From the NCBI RefSeq assembly GCF_000150275.1, contig NW_002060944.1:2332152-2396151 (forward strand): a stretch of DNA of 64,000 bases, given 5' to 3'. The DNA comes from Trichoplax adhaerens. Its lineage: Eukaryota > Placozoa > Uniplacotomia > Trichoplacea > Trichoplacidae. The position numbers were made by a program, and so were the translations under genes. Shown here one piece after another: positions 12,152-24,145 of this stretch. How positions within the stretch are numbered: the stretch's first letter is position 1; each line of letters begins with the position of its first letter. Under the pieces are notes generated by a model. It was not told the DNA's origin. It saw only the letters and a program-made list of their open reading frames with translations, and ran no database searches.

Positions 12152-14045
12152 CGGGTTAAATGCATATTTTTGTAGTTCTTTAGCTTACTATTTTAAATTA
12201 GAAACAAATCTAGCTATAATTGCAAAGTAATATTTCGTAAATAAGTAATAAATGCGAGAGTATCATACAAAACTAATGATATTATGTTTTGCACATTATT
12301 GGCATTTATCACTGTATAAAGGCTCGAAATTGTTTTCCACATTTATGATTTTACGAAATGTTATAACTAGTATATTTTTAAACGATAGATCATAAATAAT
12401 AATTAGTGTAAGTCAGTGTACTCATGCAGATATATGCATTAAATTGTGAAAGTATTGATATTCTTAAGAATGGTAATGTTTAAAATTGTAAATTTTGATC
12501 CTTAAGAATCATAGATATTTCTAATTGAAACCCTGAATTTTGTATAATTCTTTAATAAGAGTATAGAAGCCTACGAAATCAGATTTATTTTTTAATTACA
12601 GAAACTACGATTAGGATGCATATGTTACATATAAATTTATATTGCACACCTATGATAAATTTTTCAAAATCAATTGGATGATAACAACTTATCTATCTAC
12701 TAAATTATAATATAACAAAATTTTTTATCGTACTTTATATACAGTATATGAGTATATATATAATGACAACTAAAAGGTGGGCGACTATCTTGATGTTAGC
12801 GAGTATTTTTTTGTTCAATTTCTGTATTTTATTTTAATCTTAAGTTCTCAATATACAAGGTTTTATTGCTGTGAATAAGTAGCTGTAATGCTGTATTATG
12901 CTTGAGAGTAAATCTAAATAAATCTACCCACTGTCACAAAATTATTAATGGACCAAAAACTACGATGAAAAAGGTCTTAGATTTTCTAATTTATCAAAAA
13001 TCATATAACTTTTTCATACTCATTAGTACCTGTTTTTAAGATTCTCTCGTTATGTAAAGTGCGTTGACTAAAACAGATTCTCTTCAAAATATACACATAA
13101 TTCCTGATTAAGAAATTTGGTGTTGGTAATTCTGACATCAAGCGATCAAAATGACGTGACCTTAAGCTATGTAATAGTATTTTAAATTCAGCTTCAAATC
13201 CTAGAACTTTACCGCCTGTCAACACAACACCAGTAGATAGGATCTACATCTTAACAGTTAATAGCTATACCAAACAAATTCTTTTTAATGGATAAAAATT
13301 AACAAATAGCAAGACTTGATTGAGTTGTGTCCATTATACGTATATTTGCAACGCGCGTATATGTAGTGTGACTATAAACTGAAAGTCTAATGTATTCACT
13401 CGCAGTTAAATATTTTTCTTTCAGTAAAATCGTAGTAGTGATTCCTAAAAAATTGGGTAATTAACTTGCGTAATAAATTTCCGTTACTATGTCGAGTGGT
13501 AGATTGAAGAAAGTGTTAGTTTAGGATTTAAACGTTAATTATTGCATGTATTTAAACTAAGTATAGTTAGAAAAATAAAATGCTCGAATGATATTATTAA
13601 TGGTCTTTATTAACTCATGTATTTATTACAGTAAATAATATTAACAGTTAACAGATAGAAAAATAGCTACGTTAATTGACCGATTTAGAAAATTCTCGAA
13701 AATTAAAATTATTGCGTGTTATGGCCGCGAGGATGCTGTAACGATCTCTTAAAGGAAGTACTGACAGAGAATAAAAAATTGGCCTCATCCTTGAAAGAAA
13801 ATGATCAATATATTGCACTAAAGAACGAATTGTATCGAGCTTACAGGAATTTTTTGAGAGGCGGCAAGATTTAAGTTTCAATAGCTATTTCTATGGTTGA
13901 TTTAATTAAGTATCTTGAAGTAATTAGCATTTAATTTTATTGCTCATAATCTATTAAGATAGATTCATGAAGTATGACATGGGTCCAGAATTTTTGCATT
14001 CTCTGAACTTGTAAACATGCTTCACCAAATATAGCTTTCATACAT
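12152..14045. other. Convergent spacer between transporter and DRAM gene
   Basis: The two flanking genes both end here. TACTG arrays are absent. The minus-strand frame at 13001-13225 and the plus-strand Thr/Pro-rich stretch around 13195-13270 are open but show no motif or phase-matched partner. One coiled-coil-like candidate exon is listed separately. Confidence 0.45.
13734..13874 (+). CDS. Possible terminal exon of a small coiled-coil protein
   Basis: After an AG at 13730-13731 the plus strand encodes about 46 residues, including DLLKEVLTENKKLASSLKEN and ending at a TAA at 13872-13874. The charged, leucine-spaced composition is typical of a coiled coil and unlike random AT-rich sequence. 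No upstream exon of matching phase was found: the candidate ATG at about 13488 (M-S-S-G-R-L-K-K before a GT) is in the wrong phase. The minus strand is also open over 13672-13881, so strand choice is uncertain. It could be a relic. Confidence 0.25.
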   Translation, partial: CCNDLLKEVLTENKKLASSLKENDQYIALKNELYRAYRNFLRGGKI

Positions 14046-16595
14046 TTACACCTTTACACTGTCTGATTCTTCGATAGTACCGTAAGTTTGAGGGGTGCCA
14101 AAAATAGGAGATTGTTCAGTTCTATTAAGGCAGACCTTAAATTCAAATTTACAACTTTTAAACTCCTTGTAGAAGCTTGTGATAAAAAGCAAGAAGGTTA
14201 AAGCAACTATCCATTCGCTTATAGTGCTGCATATATGGTTTACATAACCCTAGAAATATAATAACAATCATAGCAGTTTTAATTAATATACATTTGGATA
14301 GCAATTAAATAGCCAGAAAATGGCTTATATACTAGGATTAATTGGCATTTATACTTGCAATATCGTTTACTACAAAATTATAGTAGTATTTTAGCCTTTC
14401 GCATTTAAAATTAGTACTGTACATGTAATTACATCAACTGAGATATACAGCAACTACGACTATAATCCTTCTGGGATTAATAGTACACGCTATATCACCA
14501 TACAATTGTAATAAATATAAAATATAAGTTATGTAACTCTTATTTAATTATTGAAATATTGATTTACGAAAGTAGCACTCACATACATTTAAATATCACT
14601 ACGATAGTTTGAGGTGTTCTATTCTGTGTTTATAAATTACATTAGTGCGATATATTAACGCCAGTACAGTAGAATAATATCATGCACTTATGACAATGTC
14701 TACTATTTAACGACTTTAATGTAGCAAATAGAATCATAAATTTTCCTTACATCATCTCCTGGTACCCAATGCAAGTGGTTCACACCATCTGCAAATATAT
14801 ACGATGTTGCATAGTTTGCTAGCACTGTGGTGTGTGTTAAGGGATATAAGTATTCCTACGTATTGCAAGTAATAGTAATACATACAGGCTAAAAATAACT
14901 AATGTACGTAATATCTAAACTACTGTGCAATCATATTATTTCTAAAAAGATTCGAGGATAATTAGGATACTATAAATAAACGCAATTAGGGCAACGATTC
15001 CACAAAAAAAACGAAGTACGACCATTTTGCCGTTGTTGAAATTTTCTGATAATTTGCTCGTTAAATATGTTTGCATGAAAATATAAACAGTACCACCTCC
15101 GAAAGCTAACGCTGCACCTGTAAAATGCACTTGATATACTGCAGTTTCCTATCGTAAAATAGTAGTTAAATTAAAGAAACAGCAGTTTGCAAGCTTTCAG
15201 GTGGAATAGGTAAAATTTAGTAAACATGTATTAACAACTTGTCGTGCTTGCTTATCTCTGGCTACCTGAAAAGCAGAAACCATTACCATTCCGATACTTG
15301 CCAGGAGACCTACTAAGAATGCTAAGTCATTAACGACTTTACAGCATCCATCTCCTTTTAATGTAAGATGAACTTGTTTAAATCGAACATAAAAAACAGC
15401 TGCAGCTATATATTAGCCAAAAAAAATGTAATTAGTACCATGCATATAACTCAAATGTTTTATTACGATATACCCATAAAGCCAGTCCAAGCTAGAAAGA
15501 AGCCGAATACGCAGCTTTCTGGTCTTGTCGTTCCAGTGTCACTGACGTGAATACAAGACATAATAAAATATTGTAAAATGTTTATGGAAGAAAATCTTTA
15601 TCACATAAAGCCTATTATAACCTTCACCTGATATAAGGCCAAAACGGATATACATGCCCAAGAGCAATGGCAACGATGTAACTGCAGAAAAAAATAATAC
15701 CGCGTTATAAAATGAAGGCATTTGATAATTAATTCAAGGCAGTTTTTAAGTGCATAATTGTAATTAATCTATGCAAAGCATAAATGGTATTGGACCCTGC
15801 CAGTTTATGAAAAGCTCATAGAATACATAGCTGAAATTATCGTACTGAAGCATTATTATATACTACTAAACACTTCTATATGAAAAATTTTGGAAATTAA
15901 TTTCGCAACATTTAATTGTAACTGTAAAGCGTAAATGCAAGTGAAATAAATAAAATCTTTAATGCGTTCTGAGTATTTCGGTCTTCGGTACATGCGTGAT
16001 TTTTTGGCAGGTACGGGTATCACTATAGTTACAGTACTGTATTAGGTTGCTATATCTAAGATAATTATTAGCCAGCGTCCTGTTTACTGTACTTCTATAA
16101 CTGATCAAATCGGTGCAGTACAGTTACTACTGTAGTTCATAATTTAATAAGTTACACTACGCGTATATAGTATTTAGTATAGATGAAAATAGAATTTGGC
16201 ATTTCTTTACAGCCACTATTCATTGCAGGTATCTCATTTTAAGGGCATCAAAGACATCGATCTGAGGCGATATCATTACTTTGAATATAATTTATGCTAC
16301 AGTCTCATACCGTTTAAGCTAATGCGATAGAATTTGCAAAACTATTTACAGCACACATACAATGTACGGTAAAAATAAAATATGTACATGACTGTACGTT
16401 TTGTGGTTATGAGCAAAATAATTTACTGAGATATACGCGTATTAACCCATCGACACAGTAATAATCATAATTGTTAATTAATATATGAAATTACGAAGGA
16501 ATAAATGCAGCGAAAGCTAGTATCACCACAGCCAAAGGTAACACTGCAAGCCCAAAGCCAGTTTCAGATAAGACAGATGGTCTTTCAGCATCCAT
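14046..16595 (-). CDS. DRAM-family (Frag1/DRAM/Sfk1) lysosomal membrane protein
   Basis: Seven exons (minus strand, 5' to 3'): 16595-16495, 15681-15628, 15541-15474, 15405-15266, 15148-14971, 14788-14751 and 14249-14046. All phases match, giving 260 residues, near the 266 of human DRAM2. Hallmarks: P-Y-I-S-D-T-G-T followed by R-P-E-x-C-V-F across exons 2-3, F-Y-V-R-F-K-Q-V in exon 4, V-H-F-T-G-A-A-L-A-F-G-G-G-T-V-Y in exon 5, and H-L-H-W-V-P-G-D-D then G-Y-V-x-H-x-C-x-T-x-x-E-W in the last two. Six membrane segments are visible. In animals DRAM proteins sit on lysosomes and modulate autophagy; that role is transferred by homology. Whether it is orthologous to DRAM1 or DRAM2 cannot be decided. 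The start ATG at 16595 fits the short cytosolic N-terminus before TM1 (GFGLAVLPLAVV). It is head-to-head with an MGST1-like gene across a TACTG array. Confidence 0.93.
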
Positions 16596-16860
16596 TCTCT
16601 CTGGTTAGAGAATATGAAAGTTTGGGGTTAAAAAACCTTTATTGTTCATGCACTTGTGCCGGACAATTTGGAATAAACCTTTACGGCAGAACTGGTGAAA
16701 TGTAATGTAATTGTAATCTACGGTAGCATTGTATTAATATTAATGTACTGAAACCAATGTTGCTAACGGTAAACTGTAATTTGACTGTTTGCTTCTCTAC
16801 TGTCTCTCTCTACAGCACTGTATCTGTTTCATAGCACAGTTACGTCATGGATCGCTACTG

Positions 16861-17168
16861 AGTACTGTAATGTACTGTACTGGTCTCGATGATTACGTCA
16901 CGTTTGACTACTGTACAGTGTACTGTACTGTACTGTACTGTACTGTACAGTGTACAGTACTGTACATTGAGTGTACAATGTACTGTACGTACTGTAATGC
17001 GATGGAAAAAATGTAACTAAAACTAATGTGCGAATACAGTAGTTTATACCGATATATAGCAATAAATTAAATTTTATTCATACTTTTTACTAAAATATCT
17101 GATACGAAAATAACATTACTGTACAGTGTACAGTACTGTACATCCAAGGACTACAGTACAGTACAGTC
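16861..17168. repeat. TACTG/CAGTA array in DRAM/MGST divergent spacer
   Basis: A dense part at about 16861-17000 with long (TACTG)n runs, then satellite copies at 17118-17168. It begins about 265 bases upstream of the DRAM start. The short open frames here are Tyr/Cys/Thr/Val repeats and not genes. Confidence 0.88.
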
Positions 17169-18290
17169 CTATCTAAATTAGTCGTTATGAACGTTTTCGC
17201 ATAGCTCGCATCTTGAAATTTACAGTATAATTCGCTAAATTCGCTAATTACTGCTGTCATGAAATTCAGAACGTACATGATACCCAGTAATACAGTGATG
17301 AATACATGGATGAACGTTACTTATTGAGAAAAACGTTTTACATTATATATCATATTATCAAAATGCGGGTGAAGCTAATAATGAAGAATAGTAATGATAG
17401 TAATTTTATTTTAGCAATAACCTTTAATAAGCATGACTAAATAAATATTACAATATTCTCAGTATCCATCAAATAGTTTTGCAAAGAGAGCTCAAAAATT
17501 TCGAAAGTAAACAAATACTACCGAATGACACGTATTTGTATTATCAAGATAACATTGTGACACGTACGAATACTGGGACTCGAGATAGGATCAGAGTTCA
17601 GATATGGACATGAAGTTGTTCCACCGCTAGGAAATTATCGCAAGTTATTGATACAGTATGAATTCGTAGATAAACGAATAGACACCTTTAGTTTTATCCA
17701 AAGTGGAAAGATAAAATGAAAATTCCCGTAGCCTTACAGAAAGTTTTGAAATCTTAAGGCATGCTGCATATTGGTAAATGAAGCGCATAAAAGACGCAAA
17801 TAGTTTTAAATCAATTAAATTTACAATTAATGATTCAGAAGATTAGCTAGCTTTATCTCATAAATAATGAAACAATCTAACATTAGTAGAAATCGATCTT
17901 ACATTAGATTTCTATAATGGCATAAATGCCACTCTATCTGTATTTACCCACCATGCGGGCGGGTGAACGCGCAAGGGACACTGGATCACCCTCCTGAATT
18001 TAATTAAGAAGCGACAATAACTTATCTATCCTAATCGCTCTAGACTAAATTGTATAATTCAAAGAGTTAAAAAATTTGATCACAGCATGTCATCACTAAG
18101 AATCAAAGTTCGTTTTATAAGTTTATAAGTGCTAGATTGTACTTTGGACATCGCTATTCGAATGACTCTGCTATCCAATATCCGGTAAATTATAACTGCC
18201 AGCGACCGCAACGAAATTTTTATCTTCTATCAGTTGGCATCAAGTCAATTTAATCTTCATAGCAAGTCTTTAACGAAAAAAGTTGTCACA
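17169..18290. other. Upstream region of first MGST1-like gene, nothing recognised
   Basis: AT-rich, no arrays and no coding chain. A short GC-richer patch around 17948-17985 (GGCGGGTGAACGCGCAAGGG) stands out locally, without further meaning that I can see. Confidence 0.4.
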
Positions 18291-19417
18291 ATGGTTGTAG
18301 CTTCGAAATTAGTCTTCGATAATCCAGTATTTTCTATGTTTGCTTTTCATTCGAGTGTGCTTGTTGCTAAAATGCTATTGGTGACTCTGAGAACATCACT
18401 AGCTCGAATTGCATCTAAGGTTAGGAGAAATGATCATTATTTGATATATCTCCCTATACTGCAGTAGGTTAGGGTAGATTAGTCACTAATAGCTATAAAT
18501 AAAAAAGATTTTAAGCATTTGCGATATTGATCAGATAAAAATTCTATCTATAATTAAACTCTAAGCATCGAGTTTTCCTTTCTTTATTTATTGATATTTT
18601 ATTTTAAGTATTATATCGAGAGTATTCAAAATTAGATATAGGGTACGAATCTGAAATATACCTGTACATATATGAGCAAATATTTTAAATTCAAAATATC
18701 TCTCATTTTTTAGTCATTAGGAAGCAAGACATTGACAAATATATTAAATTCTAAATAAAATCTTAATTTTAGTGCTTCTCAAATGACGAAGATATACAAG
18801 CTTTTACGGATGGAAATAATACTAAAGCCGTAGGACATGGCTCTGGAGATGAATTTGTGGAAAGATGTAGAAGGTCATAAATTATTTAAAAAGAAATTAT
18901 TATGCTCTTACTTATATATTTTGCTGTAGTCACTGCATTCCATATGATAATATATCTATAGACAGAGTTCTTCATCAAGATATTAAACTATACTTATTTG
19001 CATGAAAGTGAATTAGAAGTTAGATAGTTTACCGTACCTCAGGCCATACCATATTTAGGTTATTAGAATATAACTAAAACAATTTAAGGCTATTTTTGTC
19101 CATTAAAATTTCAGTCCATAATATTCAATTCTAACAACTTTAGCATACGTGTATTTCGATTAAATAGGGCCCATTTGAACGATCTGGAGAACATTCTTCC
19201 TTTCTTGGCCGTAGGTTTGCTTTACGTCCTTACCAACCCGACGCCAAAAGCTGCAGGTTGTCATTTTCGCATCTTCACTGCGGTCCGTGTTTTACACAGT
19301 ATCGTCTATATTGGTGCGTGGCCTCAACCAAGCCGAACATTTCTTTTCTACATTGGATTGATAACATTGGCTTCTATGCTTCTATCAGTTGTTAATAGTT
19401 GCCCTTTTATGTGGTAA
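18291..19417 (+). CDS. MGST1: Microsomal glutathione S-transferase 1-like, copy 1
   Basis: MAPEG-family membrane enzyme that conjugates glutathione to electrophiles or reduces lipid hydroperoxides in the ER and outer mitochondrial membrane. Three exons, 18291-18419, 18773-18873 and 19168-19417, give 159 residues (human 155). TM1 follows D-N-P-V-F. The family core V-E-R-C-R-R-A-H-L-N-D-L-E-N-I spans the exon 2/3 border, keeping the ER...N..E residues, and then come F-R-I-F-T-A-V-R-V-L-H-S-I-V-Y and P-Q-P-S-R. An in-frame TTG codon upstream opens the frame at 18234, but the ATG at 18291 matches the family N-terminus. The intron positions are shared by all five copies in the window, which shows descent by gene duplication rather than retroposition. 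Confidence 0.93.
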
Positions 19418-20915
19418 AGCGAAATTTTTATGACGTATATATAAAAGTGGTTAATTAGCATTGAACTAGCACACACTATACTGAATTAATATCGTTTCAT
19501 ATATCGTTATAGTAAGCTTGATTACTATGATACCATCTGTATGTTATCAATTTCTGGATGGAAAATTTGATATCTCTGTTTTAATCCAGTAACTAATCTT
19601 AATAATTTGTTACTATTAGGTAAGCGAAATGATGGCGTTTTTCTCTCTAATTATATTATGCTTGCCTGAAGTAGAACTTACGATCGTTCATTTTGTACGA
19701 GGTCTTAATTGCACAAAATAAGCTTTTTGGCAGAATTATTATATACTTCTTTACTGAGTGATCGAAGGTTTATTGATTGTATCGGCGTCACTAAATCAAA
19801 TTCTATCTAGTTATCGCCTTTATTTGTACCCTATGTACATTATCTGACATGCGCTTCTTGAAGGCAAGTATTATTAGAGGCTGATTTTCAATAAAATTTA
19901 AGAGAATTTATACTAATTAATATGAAACTGCAATAAATTCAATTACCCGAGATCAAACAGCAACTAATAGTTGTATACGTGTATTAATAAAACGTAGGGA
20001 TATCAGAATTCTGTTCTATAGGATGGCTAACATTTTAAATGATACAATAACTGTATAACTCTACTAAGTTACATTTGAAAGGATAATATCTTAACTTGAA
20101 GTTTTTCGGAAGTCGAGGTCATTCTTTCAGTTTTTTCAGCCCTTAGCGCATAGTAACGAATACAGGAGCTCAATACCTGATACAGGCAAATGCTTGATAG
20201 AAATATTTTACGAAATGGAGTCCATCATATAGGCCTTAATCCTAATTTTAGATCATTTACTCCAATGAGCAGGCTGTGCTACACATTCAGTGTATAGTTA
20301 TCTATCCTAAGATATTCTGCGCAATATAAAGTAACCGCAAATATTAATGCCCTAACGATGTTTGAGCAACTATACGTAGCATATCGTCAATGTATCACGC
20401 GTGATTTATACACAAATAGCATTGTATACAAGATTGCAAGTATTCTTGTATTCTCAATGACAATAAGCTTAGATAGACTAGCGACTCCCGGAAATAATAC
20501 ACCACAAGCACGCTCCATGAATATCTTCTCTTTGTACTGTACAGTATAATGGAACTAAGATATTCAATTGAAGGGGTAGTTTTCAGCAATATCTGTAACA
20601 GGGTAAAACAACAATAATGGCCTTTATTGCCAATGTAAGGCCATTTGAAGAGTATCAGCCGCTCGCTGTACTTAACGATTTAGTGTAACCTACAACATAC
20701 TCATACAGTTGTTTACTATACGAGTATTACTATTAAGTTAGTAAACAAAGATTTATTTCTAGAGTAGAATCCACAATGATTATGTTATAATCATACATTA
20801 ATCACGGATCGATGGGTTTTTTCGATTTAGATATAAGGCTGTTGTCCGGTTCTGTATAACACTTTATCGTTGATTAATTATATTCATTGGAATGTCATAA
20901 GATCTTTATCTGAAT
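19418..20915. other. Convergent spacer between MGST copies 1 and 2
   Basis: No gene chain. It contains a single isolated GTACTGTACAGTAT element near 20535-20548, in contrast to the dense arrays in divergent spacers. The overlapping short frames around 20358-20589 on both strands show no motif. Confidence 0.45.
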
Positions 20916-21720
20916 CTAGGCTATCCAGCTCATTATAATTGATAAAGTGACATAAATTGTGATGAATAATCCTATCAAAAATGATAATGATCTTAATGGA
21001 GATCGTTCAAGTAAATAAGCCATCGTATGGATAATTCTAGCTGTAGTAAAGGCTATGATTGATATAGTAGGTATCATTACAGAAAGATTTGTAATTACAT
21101 ATAGAAGCCCAACAATAAGGAACACTGGGACGTTCTCCAGGTCGTTTCCGTGCGCTCTAAAGTAATTATAAAAAAACGTTACTGCGCGACTTTTCACTAT
21201 TAAAACTTCTATACTTACTTTATGTTGTAACTTATGAGGAATAATTCATTAAACTGGATTTTACATTAATTATATTATCGGTAACAGTAGAGAAACTATT
21301 TAGCAAGTGAGCGAGAAGCATTTTATTAAGTGTGAAATATGCCGTACATAGGATTGCAAATATAACATAAATATAAATTCAAAATATACTTTGAAAGTCT
21401 TATCTCATTACAGCTTAATTGTTATTCACATAAAATCAAGTGGAGCTATGAATCCATGATACAATACTACAGCAATAATGCTTTGGTTAAGATTGAATAC
21501 AGACCTTCTTATACGCTCAATTTTTTTCATTATTGGAGTTATTTTTCGGCTTTCGTCAGAAACTAAAAGCATATGCCTGTAAACACCAGAGACGTTATAT
21601 ACAGTAGTTAAACTATAAGATTGTAGGAACTAAAAGCTTTAGATTACCCTTGCTTCCTATCATATAAAGATTAACCACGAATATAATGCTCGTTACACTA
21701 TAACGACCCAAATTCACCAT
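20916..21720 (-). CDS. MGST1-like protein, copy 2, divergent and short
   Basis: Three exons, 21720-21648, 21562-21505 and 21156-20916, with consistent phase, giving 123 residues against 146-159 in the other copies. The catalytic-core segment I-E-R-I-R-R-A-H-G-N-D-L-E-N-V is intact, and exon 3 has the usual three hydrophobic spans. Exon 1 encodes only about 24 residues (MVNLGRYSVTSIIFVVNLYM...) and lacks the N-P-V-F entry to TM1. Exon 2 is cut to about 20 residues. An in-frame stop lies upstream of the ATG, so the frame cannot be longer without another exon. An alternative first exon around 22325-22385 (minus) also resembles an MGST TM1 but has no ATG. Either a fast-evolving active copy or an early pseudogene; exon 1 is the least certain part. 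Confidence 0.72.
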
Positions 21721-22239
21721 GCTATAGCCATAGTTTACATAGCTGCTGATTCCTATACGGAGCCGATACAGAGCTAATTACTGTATAAAGAAATTCGTTA
21801 TTTGTAAACAGTGGTACTAATTTCTAACTGTGATACTGTGATGTATACTTGTCTTACATTAATGGCAGTAGTAAACACATACAGAACTATATCGTACCAT
21901 ACTAACTATTTTTTAGTAACTAATCATTACTAAAAATGGCCTCAGAGTAAATTTACAAGGTAGTCGAACAAGAAACGAGGAATAATTAGCATACTATGGG
22001 TTTTACTATAGTGATTTTTTAATGATACACAGTATCTACAATATATTACAGTTCGAAACAGGAATATTGTACCTATAGTACAGCATAGTGAAAATCTTTT
22101 AGTCATACAATTAAAAGAAGTCCAAAGGCTAATGAAGATCATCTTGAATATTAAGATGCATGAACAAAGTGCATACGTAGTGAATACTGTACATGATTTT
22201 CCATGGACAATAAATCTTGAACGTTGGTCATTATTAGGG

Positions 22240-22240
<1 letters not shown>

Positions 22241-22273
<33 letters not shown>
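22241..22273. repeat. (TTA)11 microsatellite
   Basis: A perfect trinucleotide run of 33 bases upstream of MGST copy 2. Probably polymorphic; no coding role. Confidence 0.97.
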
Positions 22274-22275
<2 letters not shown>

Positions 22276-22395
22276 TTTTCACTTCTCCAAGCAGATCGAG
22301 GAAAAATTTAAATTTACCATAGAGTTCCAACCAAAACATCGGATGCTACATACAGGTTGGTGAAAGCCGAAAATGCACACTGAAAATCTCGTAGT

Positions 22396-22700
22396 ACTGT
22401 ACTGTACCTGTAATTTACTGTACTGTACAGTATAATACACACAGTAGATACAGTACATTGTATTATGACTCAGTACAGCAGCCCTAACCATTTTACATAA
22501 ATCACTTTCAACTAGTGTATAGTACAGTACACTGTAGACATTCACAGGCTCAGCTGCTGTATCGTACTGTACAGTACTGTACGCTAGTACAGTACACCTG
22601 TCCCCCCGCTCGAACTTACGCGTACAGTATTATACTGTACAGTACAGTACAGTATGTTACGCTAATTCTTACAAGTGTCCATGTACTGTACAGTAAAAAA
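22396..22700. repeat. TACTG/CAGTA array in MGST copy 2/copy 3 divergent spacer
   Basis: Interrupted runs of the pentamer in both orientations, several with perfect TACTGTACAGTA dyads, end about 40 bases before the ATG of MGST copy 3. It therefore covers the likely promoter and 5' leader of that gene, and extends toward copy 2 on the opposite strand. Confidence 0.88.
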
Positions 22701-22738
22701 GTAACCAGAAGCAACTAAGCAGTTTAGCAACAGCAAGC

Positions 22739-24145
22739 ATGGAAATGAAACCGGAGTTGCTCACCTTCAATAATCCAGTTTTATATCTATATGTCAGTTC
22801 AACCTGCATCCTAATACTAAAGATGCTGTCGTTAGGAATTATAATACCTCTTATCCGTACAATAAAGAAGGTAAGAGGAAGGGTTGCACTATATTGTATT
22901 GTTAAAGTTGATTCAATAAGTATTATGGATCAAGTCCTATAATTATACAGTAATTGATCTGTTGAATACTGTAAACTGACCAACGATAGTTACATAATAC
23001 TACTGTGCTGTAATCATTCTCAGCTTACAACTAGTTTTAAGCGTATACTATAAATTAAAAGTACGGTATTTCAGTATAACTTGCTGGATTAATAACTTAT
23101 GTGAACATTATTAATTAAGCAGTATAAATCAGCATAGAAATATCTTTTGATTAATTAATAAAAATGTTGGACCAGCGTTCAATAAAGATATTGCAGTATT
23201 GCAGTATGAGTATCGTATTATTAAGCAGTATAAATCAGAATAGAAATAATCTTTTCATTAACCAGGAATACTGGACCAGCGTCCAGTAAAAATGCTTAGA
23301 TTTTGGGCATTTTTTCTCAGTATATCCTTGAAAATTTTTTCTTGCATACTGTACAATCTCTAAATAATGTATAAGACACTAGCTTAATAGTTATCACTCA
23401 TCAGCTGACTTATCAGCTAGTAGCACTGATAACTGTATGGACTCGCGGCCAATCACTAATTATTTCATTGTATAGATTCCTGGATCACCTGAAGATGCTA
23501 AATTTCTTCAAGCTAACATGAAAGACATTGATACGAGAAAGGAATATTTGGAACGAGTAAGAAGGTACGAGATAAATTTTAGATATTCTCTGGACTCTGG
23601 GATTAACGGGTCGTAGCTATTACAGTATTGACTTTGTAAGTTCTGTAAAATAATATTAATTTCGATTATTTGCTACTCTTTATGGTGATCCTATGTTGTA
23701 TTAATACGTAAACACGTATACTGTACTTAGAATACTGTGCATATTTCTGTTAGTTCTATTAAAAAACTAGATACTACGTAAATAAAAGGTTAAATTGGGT
23801 TATAATTTATCAATCGATAAGATCAATTAAAGACGCTTAACTATGATGACGTATTAAAAATCTTTTTCAATATCGTTCTGTTCTCTCTATACTATGGCTA
23901 GGTCACATTACAATGATCTTGAGAATATACCCTTCTTCCTCCTGATTGGACTGGTTTATGTGTTAACGGATCCGCCAGCTGGCCCCGCTAAGATTTTATT
24001 CCGCGTCTATGCTGCTGCTAGAGTGATTCATACTGCCGCTTATATTACTAAAGTAAGGCAACCAGTCCGTGCCTTATCATTTCTGTCAAGTCTCATTGTT
24101 ATCCTAATAATGGTTATTTCTATTCTTGTTCATAGCACCCTATAA
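22739..24145 (+). CDS. MGST1: Microsomal glutathione S-transferase 1-like, copy 3
   Basis: Exons 22739-22870, 23476-23564 and 23902-24145 give 154 residues. F-N-N-P-V-L opens TM1. L-E-R-V-R-R-S-H-Y-N-D-L-E-N-I is the family core; the usual A before H is S here and L/H is Y. Exon 3 continues V-L-T-D-P-P and F-R-V-Y-A-A-A-R-V-I-H. Exon borders match those of copies 1, 4 and 5. The first intron (about 600 bases) contains a degenerate tandem duplication. The gene is divergent from copy 2 and convergent with copy 4. Confidence 0.92.
23110..23292. repeat. Imperfect direct duplication inside MGST copy 3 intron 1
   Basis: Two units of about 78 bases share the words AAGCAGTATAAATCAG, TAGAAATA, TTTTGATTAA/TTTTCATTAA and GGACCAGCGT. 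They start near 23114 and 23221. The second has diverged. They are intronic and carry no open frame, so a local duplication seems more likely than a mobile element. Confidence 0.7.

Noticed and set aside
13001-13225. Minus-strand frame with L-S-T-G-V-V-L-T-G-G, reminiscent of actin-related proteins
   Set aside because: The rest of the frame has no actin-fold motif, no neighbouring exon matches, and a GT donor falls right after the G-G, so most of the frame would be intron.
22325-22385. Alternative first exon for MGST copy 2 (minus) resembling TM1
   Set aside because: No start codon in frame; upstream is repeat. The exon at 21648-21720 has an ATG, correct phase and joins to give K|V-S-D-E, so it was preferred.
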